Source of the DNA: Candidula unifasciata
Lineage: Eukaryota > Mollusca > Gastropoda > Stylommatophora > Geomitridae
Direction: 5' to 3'
DNA length: 64,000 bases
Assembly: GCA_905116865.2 (NCBI GenBank)
Contig: CAJHNH020002446.1
Coordinates: 1,058,265 to 1,122,264 of the forward strand
Shown piece after piece: positions 56,301 to 64,000 of the stretch. The notes under the pieces were generated by a model, which had not been told where the DNA came from, did no database searches, and saw only the letters and a list, made by a program, of their open reading frames with translations. Within the stretch, counting starts at the first letter, position 1, and every line of letters starts with the position of its first letter. The translations under genes and the position numbers were made by a program.

Positions 56301-56874
56301 ACTAATATTGCCAACACTTTGTTTATAGAGGATGAGAGGGTTGAAGACAGAGAACAGAGAGAACATAACAAGTGTGGCGCACAAAAATTACCTGAAGTTG
56401 GATTTGAGATATTCCAACGTTTCTTCAGCATCGCTAGTGCTGCTGCAACCATCTGGCATGGCGCAAGAATGGCCATCGAGACCATACCACCGTTGTACCT
56501 AGAGGGCATTGCCAATGTAATTACACTAGTAATAATATCGTACATTTTTTAGAGCAATTAAAACAGTTCAAATTTTATTATAATCAAATTTGGTGTAAAT
56601 AAAATATAATACCAAGTGTTTCAGCGTTCGTCGGCTGTAGATTCCAGCGGAGAGTATTGGTTGTTCATCCACTTCTGGAATTTGCTGCTTGTAATTACTT
56701 GTTATTTACTAAAATACTCTCTAATGTATGTAAGTTTGTGTGTGTGCGTATGTGTGTGTGTGTGTGTTACAGAAAAAATACCACGTAGTTATCTGAAAGC
56801 ACAGTGCTTGGATGTGTAAACATGAGTAATCTGTACATACATATATAATCGCACACACACACACATACATATAC

Positions 56875-56909
<35 letters not shown>

Positions 56910-56910
56910 A

Positions 56911-56980
<70 letters not shown>

Positions 56981-57186
56981 AAAGGCGTATACGTGAATTA
57001 ATGTGCATACGCATCCACAGTTGTGTCGGTTTATGACAATAAATATATATTATTGATGTCAGTTGTTGACTACACTTTATTTACAATGTATCATACATTT
57101 TTGGTGCTGATTATTTCATAAATTATTTACAAATTACTATATGCAAATTCTCTATCCAGAGGTATATGCGCGCGCATATATGCGCT

Positions 57187-57230
<44 letters not shown>

Positions 57231-60200
57231 ACACACTTTTTGATAATGTATGTGTATGAGAATTGAAAATTTAAATAGTTACTTCGTATAAGAAAAGTAA
57301 CAGGTGCTCCATCAGTAGTATGTGAATAGTTTCATTAAATAAAAACGTTAAATGCAGTCTTACCGGAATCTCCCACATGCCCGGATATTGTTTTTTAGGA
57401 CAAGGTCCATGCTGGCAGTAAGCTGAACTGGGTACATAATCCAGAGTAAAGGGCCAGACTGGAGTACCACCTTCCCATTCATTTCCCGTGAACATGGATG
57501 TGTCATAGCTAATGGTGGGAACAAATATTTGCATAAGTTTGTTTATGTAACATTTTGCCGAGGTTACTGATTTCATATTTGAAGATACATGGTTTTAAAA
57601 AGTATTATAAATTGTTTAAAACTTACCAGAACGAATAAACTAATAAACTCTCTGCATGAACAGTACGCAAATGGTTAATTATATATTCATGAACTCTATA
57701 GTGACCCCAAGTGACAAACAGGTCAAAATGGACGCTAGGCACGGTCACTGTTTTTAGTCGTTGCAAAATTTTTGCTTCTGCCAGACGGTGGCCATTGCAC
57801 TTTTGCTTTATTTGTAGACTTAAAGGATATAGTTTCGTCGCCCAGCTACTGAGCTGAGTGCATGGTGTGACCCTGTAAGCTGCGGATTTTATTTGGGATG
57901 TTTTTCGATTGTGACCAACATGATGTTGTGAATTGTTGATTCAGAAAATGGCGCGTTCCTGTCGTCGCAATATTGGTAGTGCCCTAATGTGAATAAAATT
58001 GATTGCTGTGTGCAGCTGCTGATTTGTTGGTTACCTCTGCTACCGTCAATGACGAACTGCATTTCTAAAGTCGGACTGTTTGTGTTAGCACTTCTGATGG
58101 CTACCTTATGCTTTTAATGCGTGTGTGTATGCTAGTGCATATGCTGAGACAGCAGTCTGTCAATCTTTCCACAAAAGACTGTGATAAACATTCTGTGGTT
58201 TTTTTTTTTTGGGCACAGGAGTGGAGCAACTATGGGGTGACCCGTTTGCTATGAACTGAAACTAACATTAACCACAAGTGCCGATGGAGACAAGTGTTAG
58301 GCGGAAGGTATTCAGCACGCCCCTCTCCTCTTCCGCCTCCTCATCCTACGCCTCCTCCTTCTTCTCCTCCTACTCCATCCTCCTTCTCCTCCTCCTCCTC
58401 CTCCTCCTTCGTCTTCTTTTTCTTCTTCTTCTTCTTCTTCTTCTTCTTCTTCTTCTTCTTCTTCTTCTTCTTCTTCTTCTTCTTCTTCTTCTTCTTCTTC
58501 TTCTTCTTCTTCTTCTTCTTCTTCTTCTTCTTCTTCTTCTTCTTCTTCTTCTTCTTCTTCTTCTTCTTCTTCTTCTTCTTCTTCTTCTTCTCTTCTTCTT
58601 CTTCTTCTTCTTCTCCTTCTTCTTCTTCTTCTTCTTCTTCTTCTTCTCTTCTTCTTCTTCTTCTTCTTCTTTCTTCTTCTTCTTCTTCTTCTTCTTCTTC
58701 TTCTTCTTCTTCTTCTTCTTCTCTTCTTCTTCTTTTCTTTCTTCTCTTCTTCTTCTTCTTCTTCTTCTTCTTCTTCTTCTTCTTCTTCTTCTTCCTTCTT
58801 TCTTCTTCTTCTTCTTCTTCTTCTTCTTCTTCTTCTTCTTCTTCTTCTTCTTCTTCTTCTTCTTCTTCTTCTTCTTCTTCTTCTTCTTCTTCTTCTTCTT
58901 CTTCTTCTTCTTCTTCTTCTTCTTCTTCTTCTTCTTCTTCTTCTTCTTCTTCTTCTTCTTCTTCTCTTCTTGTTCTTGTTCTTCTTGTTCTTCTTGTTCT
59001 TCTTGTTCTTCTTGTTCTTCTTGTTCTTGTTCTTCTTCTTCTTCTTCTTCTTCTTCTTCTTCTTCTTCTTCTTCTTCTTCTTCTTCTTCTTCTTCTTCTT
59101 CTTCTTCTTCTTCTTCTTCTTCTTCTTCTGCTTTTTCCTTTTCTTTTTCTCCTCCTCATCCTCCCCCTATTGCTCTTCCTCGTACACTCGTCATTGCCCT
59201 TCTCCTCTGTCTTTTTCTTCGTATAGTTATTATTCTCCATTTTCTCCTGTGGAGACAACACACAATTTTAACAAACTAAAATTGAAATAAAAAAATAACC
59301 TACACAAATTTTGAGTCATATAATGCGCTGTACATATTATCACTGCCAAGCTGCAGAAACGGAACTCTAAATCCTTTGATCGCCTCACTGGGAATGCCAG
59401 CTCGTGTTATAAGGTTCTCCTTCTGACCAGATGCTTCTTCAAAATAGTCGTCATAAGTTGCTGTAGCCCACCAAGTATGGGGGAATCTGGGCAACAGAAG
59501 GAAACATTTAATATATATACTTAAGGTGAGTACCACAAACCTTTAAATAAAATACTTTTCCTAGGAAAAAGAAAAAACCCCGCTGGTAACTCTTCTCCTC
59601 TGTGAGTTTATTTCTTTTAAGTCACCATCTTTAAATGTTTTACATGGGCAAATAAGTTCAAGCTGTCTTGAATGATCTGTTCCATCGTTAACATAGAACA
59701 ATCAGATATTTAACTGAGCCATCTGAAAACATCAAGAGTATTAGATAGAAATGACTATCGAGGTGCTTGTGAGAGACTGAAGTTTTACTCGCCTAACTAT
59801 TTGGTTAGAGAACTTCAGAATTCCTTGAAGTTGGCTGTATTTAATATTGGCTGCTCCTAGTGAAAACCTGTACTATGCATGCCTTTAACATAAAACACGC
59901 ATGAGAAGGGGAAATGGAAGATAACTAGCTAGAGAGTCATTTGAATACTGAACTTCGCGTTCCATTCTTGGCTGCTTATTTGAATCCCGGGGCCCAGTTA
60001 TGGGATGGGGGTTGTAAATGGGGCGGGGGGGGGGGGGGGTATACAACCCACTGCCTTCCTAACAAGCTACTTCTACAAGTGAAACAATAATGAGAGTTTC
60101 TTTCGAAATCGGAGTGCTCAGCCTGAGAGGCGCGGAATCAACAGTCTGAATACGAAAAAGCCAGAAATCTACGAACAACCATAACTTTCCGCAGCAGTTT

Positions 60201-63200
60201 ACAGCAGGTGAACGATAGGAAGAAGAAGAAGCATACGGAGAGCTCTACGTGAATACACGTGCCTTGGGAGACCTAATTAATTATTTGTATTCAACGTAAA
60301 AGTGTGTTTGTTCTAAAGATAATCGTGATTTAAGTCTAAAAGCTTTATGATCAACCAACCAGAGATGGCAGTGCATACTGTCGATCTGCTATATTGTTGT
60401 ATCACTGTGGAATCACAGAATAACAAGTTCCGGTCCAAAATGGAGGACTAGACATTGTAGAATGTTTAGTTTCCAAGTTATTTTTGCTTTCGACATCACT
60501 TTGCTAATGCAGTTTCCACATCTGGACCGAAGTCTACGTTTCGTTGCCTGAGCTAATGAGATTAATACTTGGTGCAACCCTGTGATCTGTGTTTTACACG
60601 TGTAATGACTTTAATTTATGCAGCTGTTGTGTCGTAGAAATCAATATCGCCGGTATTCGGCTTACGTGTTGATTGATGAAATACCTTGTGTAATAATGTT
60701 AAGTGTGTATAGCCAGCCTATTGTTTCTGAGTACTTCCATCAACGATAAACTGCATTTCTAGTGGTGACTGACAGCTTTGGCGCCTCTAGCAACCACCAT
60801 ATGCATTTTATGCGTGCGCATATTTCTGGATTGTGCCGGGACTAATTGTTTGTCAACCAGTTTTTCAAATGGGACAGAGAGGGACATTTCATTTGATTTT
60901 CACTGGCACAGGAACGGAGCAAGTATGGGATGACTCGACTGCAGGGAAGTTGAAACCTCGACTAAGACAAAGACTAAGAATAAGAGGTCTTCTTAACGAC
61001 AAACAAGTATCGTTATCTAAATAACAGTACCTGGGCACTCACCTGTGAGAAACTGTGTGACTAGCGATCTCCATGCCCATAGCATACAATGGGTAGACAA
61101 GATCGTATTCAGTTCCACTACCAGACACGTACAAACCTCCCCGAACCTGAAAAAGGAAAAAAAAAAAAACCCCACCAGAATTATGTATAATCTTGCTGAC
61201 CCGTATGATATATCTTGGGTAAAATCAACAACAATAATGTAACAGAAAATATCTTTCATGTGACCTGCCTGTGACGTGCGTCCTTAACGTTGCGTAGGCT
61301 TCATTGATTGTGACGAGTGTAAAAGTGACTAGGGGTGTCAGAAGTTAACAAGTGGCATCAACACTTAACATGCCACTGGCCAAGAGTAATGAATGCTGAA
61401 GCTTCCGTAGTAGAACAAGAACTCTCTTTAAAAGTTCCATTTGTGTATTGACAAATGCAATGCAATGATCAATTTCAAGAATACATATGCAAGTAATAAT
61501 CAACTCGTTCAACCAAAGCTCGCTCGTACATCCATGTAATGATATGTCCTCACGATAGGTCGCAGTCCGACCTTGAGATCCAGACGATTTACTTTCTCCT
61601 CGGACACGTCCGAATTAAGCAATGAAAGTATACCGGCGTACTGCCGAAAATGTAACGTTTACCAGCTTCCTGCTGAGGTCTTGGAGTCCCGGGGTAAAAC
61701 GTCCTCAAGGATCCAACTTTATATAACGTTTGCTTCCGTGGGATCCCGGGGTAAAGCGTCCTCAAGGATTCCCACGTCCATCTCCTTCGGACTATAAACA
61801 TCAACTGCTTTTGACAACAACAATATCATAACAACGTTACGTATTGTTTTGACGTCTTATTTGCTCACTCCGTACTGGTGCGTTCTGGTGCACATTCGCA
61901 CGCGACACTGCCCCTGATAAGATGACAGCGCAAGGAAGAATGTCATCTTTTGAAAGTCTTGTCTGATGAATCAACTATAAGCTTGTCACTCTGGTCGTGA
62001 AGGTAGTCAGCTGATCTAATCTGCTACCGCAGCGACAAATAAAACACCAAATCTCACAGCTCCTGTTGCAAAGTCACCAAATCGTCTTGTCCCTATCGAT
62101 TCCGATAAAGTGCAGCAGGGGAAGATCGGTCCCGGCTTTATGACCCAGGTCGGCCCACCTCCCGAGATTGTACAGGTAAAGGTAAAGTCTAGAGATGTGA
62201 ACCAGCGTAATTACACACGGTTAAAAACCATAATTGCTCTGCCACAAGTACGGACAGATGATAAGAAACTGTCTACATGTGTCGCCGTCCGCACGCAACT
62301 CCGTAGCTATAGCGACGTTCCTCCATTTACCCCAGAGTGTTAACTCTGGTACCCATTACCTAGAGGCTGAGTGAACCCCGGGAACCGCCCGTTTTCAAAC
62401 ACCGGCTGTGGGCTGCAGCGAGTCGCAGCTGGATTTGAAAGTGAGTCTCCTATCTACAGGGCTAACGCAGCCCCATTCCGAGATTGTCATGGGAAGTAAT
62501 AGGCCGGAACTATCGTCGACAAAGGATCTCTCTACTGATGACCGGTGGACCCTTGCTGTGCATATTCCTGTGTGGAGTTATTATTATTATTATATCATCG
62601 GGCAGCTGTTATATGACATAACTGCACTGTCGAAGTTAATAATTATTAAGCCTTTTAATCCTATTAGGTTTTGTATAAATATCTTTACTGTTTTAGCTCA
62701 ATAATGCCGTACACATTCTAACCAAGTGCTGTGTTGTAGGAAGGAAAAACAAATGGAAAACGCCTCTGTGGTTGCCAGATTTACTTAGCATAGACTGACC
62801 GAAACTTAAATATAAGAAGACACTTGTTGCGATGGTTGGGACATGAGGAGAGTAGTCAGTAACAGATCATGTATTGGTTGGAACTGAAAGAGTTAATGAA
62901 AATAAGTTAGAAAAAAAGTCCGCAAAGTACTACGTTTTACGCCAGTGGCGCATCTGGCAAATGATGTTACTGTCGTATTTTCATAGACTAATCGTCACTG
63001 TGTGTGTGATGTTCTCGATATCATGCCAATCGTCTTTACTTCCCAGGACTTCACCTAGTACTTATTTCAGAATGGGTAGACCTGGAAGTCAAGGTAATGT
63101 CTGGGAAATAAAAATCCGGGTCTATGCAAATTGAAACTAAAGACCGTCTGGTTGGAAGCGAACACCGAGCCCATATACCAGCCCCTAAAGACATATTAAG

Positions 63201-63450
63201 CGTAGATGACATATTAAGTGCAGATTTAATGTGAGACCAGGTGTTTTACGTCTGCTACTCACCGGACATCCGTTTGGGTTGTAACGCCCAGGCCTGAATA
63301 ACCTTTGATAGTAGCCGTAAAAAGCCGCTGAAACTTCATCATCAAAAGTTATCATGACCATCTGTGGTACGGAAGATACTGGGAGTCCTTTTGGAATTTC
63401 GGTTCCAGCACAGTAACAGGTTGGGAGCTGGCAATTGGAGGAAGAGCAGG
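52768..63450 (-). CDS. Chitin/polysaccharide deacetylase-like protein (CE4), last 7 exons
   Basis: CE4 enzymes remove N-acetyl groups from chitin or related glycans, usually outside the cell. Exons in transcript order: 63450-63263, 61146-61043, 59486-59304, 57508-57364, 56498-56392, 55798-55654, 52869-52768 (TAA at 52770-52768). Splice phases join throughout, giving ~324 residues; the N-terminus lies past the right edge. Motifs seen: CQLPTCYCAGTEIPKGLP, then ITFDD (motif 1, base and metal Asp), EIASHTVSH (motif 2, HxxxH), GFRVPFLQLG (motif 3), YDTSMF, PVWPFTLDY, CPKKQYPGMWEIP, a CAMPDGC segment, NRAPFGVFIHARWF (motif 5 region) and a C-terminal VIEWMKKPTP. The Asp/His/His metal ligands are all present, so activity is plausible. 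The second exon (56498-56392) is only visible after splicing. The substrate cannot be told from sequence; chitin is the family default. The donor after 59304 fits the phase only as GT|GTAGGT, which avoids a stop. Confidence 0.9.
53236..53312. repeat. (CT)n microsatellite
   Basis: Nearly 40 CT units in the last intron of the deacetylase gene; (GA)n on the sense strand. Confidence 0.95.
54227..54465 (-). mobile_element. Repeat family F copy
   Basis: Minus-oriented: ctacccccaccaggacatc, agcgataaacatccggtgac, gcggatgaggatcacctgtg, agccagggtggggctt. Ends in gcatcccacaagggggcg, which may be the family's true outer end since 56085 starts the same way (complement). Confidence 0.75.
55165..55378 (+). 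mobile_element. Repeat family F copy
   Basis: tgggactgtaatttttcgtt, caaccctggcttctacctgg, ggtttccggaacctctccat, gatcctcatccgcatggtgg, gggtgtttatcgcttgcgtg, atgtcctggcgggataaaac. Intron of the deacetylase gene. Confidence 0.8.
56080..56290 (+). mobile_element. Repeat family F copy
   Basis: ccccttgtgggatgcaattt, ttcgttattatgaagcccaa, ggtttccgggacctcttcaa, catggtggcactttgtgtca, gtgatgtcctggtggggtg. Ends ~100 bp from the deacetylase exon 56392-56498. Confidence 0.8.
56622..56685 (-). mobile_element. Partial SINE family A copy
   Basis: Only the tail-proximal part remains: gcgttcgtcggctgtagatt, ccagcggagagtattgg, ttgttcatccacttctgga. Confidence 0.55.
56851..56978. repeat. (CA)n-(TA)n compound microsatellite
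   Basis: CA-rich run followed by about 29 AT units (56919-56978). In an intron of the deacetylase gene. Confidence 0.95.
57188..57227. repeat. (TG)n microsatellite
   Basis: Pure TG run ~140 bp from the deacetylase exon at 57364. Confidence 0.95.
57720..58262 (+). mobile_element. Repeat family H, diverged copy
   Basis: Shares caatgacgaactgcatttct, gtgtgtatgctagtgcata and ggcacaggagtggagcaact, ggggtgacccgttt with 60430-60985 and 12590-13110. It ends ~110 bp before the GAA/TTC tract. Confidence 0.65.
58376..59129. repeat. (TTC)n/(GAA)n giant microsatellite in a deacetylase intron
   Basis: About 750 bp of almost pure TTC on the plus strand, with sparse interruptions (58591, 58646, 58722-58747, 58795) and a distinct cttgttcttcttgtt block at 58970-59033. 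On the transcribed sense strand it is GAA. The intron is 57509-59303. Very long Leu, Phe, Ser, Glu, Lys or Arg frames are artefacts of this tract. Confidence 0.98.
60050..60230 (+). mobile_element. SINE family A copy
   Basis: tttcgaaatcggagtgctca, gcctgagaggcgcgg, aatcaacagtctgaatacga, ctttccgcagcagtttacag, caggtgaacgataggaagaa with a gaagaagaagc tail. Preceded by a G-run at 60024-60039. Confidence 0.7.
60430..60985 (+). mobile_element. Repeat family H, best copy
   Basis: ccaaaatggaggactagaca to gttgaaacctcgactaagac, with gcagtttccacatctggacc, catcaacgataaactgcatt and cgggactaattgtttgtca inside. Ends ~60 bp before the deacetylase exon 61043-61146. No coding capacity. Confidence 0.75.
61660..61795. 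repeat. Two-copy ~59-bp tandem duplication
   Basis: tcccggggtaaaacgtcctc aaggat near 61686 is repeated as tcccggggtaaagcgtcctc aaggat near 61745. Deacetylase intron. Confidence 0.75.
61800..62930. other. Deacetylase intron, no recognised element
   Basis: A GC-richer stretch at 62090-62480 (ccgattccgataaagtgcag, cccgagattgtacaggtaaa, gcagccccattccgagattg) could be an old SINE or other repeat but has no partner here. Frames 62110-62343 and 62408-62704 have no motif. Confidence 0.35.
62934..63180 (-). mobile_element. SINE family B copy
   Basis: Minus-oriented: acgccagtggcgcatctgg, tcatgccaatcgtctttact, tcccaggacttcacctagta, gggtagacctggaagtcaag, ending at a tRNA-like head (ggttggaagcgaacaccgag). 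Starts ~80 bp from the deacetylase exon at 63263. Confidence 0.65.
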
Positions 63451-64000
63451 CTGTGGAAGACAAAGTGATGTTTGCTTCTTATACTAACGAATTAAAAATT
63501 TTCTCCGATATTTGTTGACGATGGCTTTGAACATACATGCTAAAATATTATAAGAAATGCAATTAGTGATCATCCGCTAACAGTTGAAGGCAATCCTGTC
63601 TCAAAACTCAGAAATGCGGACGACAGTTCTTTTTCCCCACAGTGCACAGGGCTTGGAAAAATTAATTCTGGACAAATTAATTCTAACAGTCAAAAGAAAG
63701 CATAATGAAGAATAAAATCGTTTTCTGAATTTGAAAAAAAAAAATAATAATAATTCTACAATGAAAACAGCACACCAATCACGTATTAAAATGTATATTG
63801 AAAAGAAAAATAAAGTAACACATTTTCAATATTTATACTCAGTGGTGAATAGCAATGGCAACTGCCCAAAAGAAAGAAAAAAAAAAAAAAAAACTTGCAG
63901 ATGCAATGCAGTATGAGGAACCTGTAACACAATATATGCAAACGAATTAAAAAAAAAAAAAAAACTGAGATCATGCAAATTTCCTGTGGCAACTTATGGA
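63451..64000. other. Deacetylase intron, no exon seen
   Basis: Sequence 5' of the first visible deacetylase exon. AT-rich with A-runs at 63734, 63880 and 63948. No upstream exon with AG/GT borders and matching phase was found, so the next exon is beyond the window. Confidence 0.45.

Noticed and set aside
58278..59290. Frames of over 300 codons rich in Leu, Phe, Ser, Glu, Lys or Arg
   Set aside because: Direct consequence of the TTC/GAA tract, open on both strands.

Overview
This is a eukaryotic (metazoan) nuclear genomic window: AT-rich, with small exons separated by kilobase introns, GT-AG splice sites, and a very heavy load of SINEs, LINE fragments, DNA-transposon remnants and satellite-like arrays. 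The gene content and repeat types suggest an invertebrate, most likely a lophotrochozoan and perhaps a gastropod mollusc. That placement is inference; no species marker is visible.

Three real protein-coding genes can be reconstructed exon by exon. (1) On the minus strand, 30672 down to 2098, a leukotriene A4 hydrolase/aminopeptidase (LTA4H, M1 family). Fifteen exons stay in frame and give 575 residues; only the last ~36-40 codons lie beyond the left edge. (2) On the plus strand, 35699-40587, a complete four-exon gene for a 210-residue single-pass membrane protein. It has a signal peptide, a six-cysteine ectodomain (C..C..CC..CC), one membrane helix and a Pro/Tyr-rich tail, the layout of the Shisa-like/STMC6 superfamily. 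(3) On the minus strand, 63450 down to 52768, the 3' seven exons of a chitin/polysaccharide deacetylase-like protein (CE4 family); its 5' exons lie beyond the right edge. LTA4H and the Shisa-like gene are divergent with 5 kb of repeats between them. There is no sign that the three genes work together.

Layout: 1-30.7 kb is LTA4H, whose introns hold a piggyBac-type MITE, two internally deleted mariners, a hAT MITE resembling the URR1/OposCharlie group, a 42-copy 22-bp minisatellite, two related foldback elements with 8-bp target duplications, and many SINEs and LINEs. 30.7-35.7 kb is intergenic and filled with nested LINE fragments. 35.7-40.6 kb is the Shisa-like gene. 40.6-52.7 kb is intergenic with LINE debris, including the best-preserved reverse transcriptase fragment (50.7-51.6 kb). 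52.7-64 kb is the deacetylase gene, with a 38-bp minisatellite just after its stop codon and a ~750-bp GAA/TTC tract in an intron.

At least six SINE-like families recur (called A-F here), plus a ~530-bp unclassified repeat (H). Families A and E, and several LINE 3' ends, finish in (GAA)n-type tails. I found no convincing new multi-gene system. The most notable items are the foldback pair, the hAT MITE beside the zinc-site exon, the higher-order structure of the minisatellite, the intronic GAA tract, and a Tyr-to-Phe change at the LTA4H suicide-inactivation site. All splice coordinates were derived by eye and no alignment was run.
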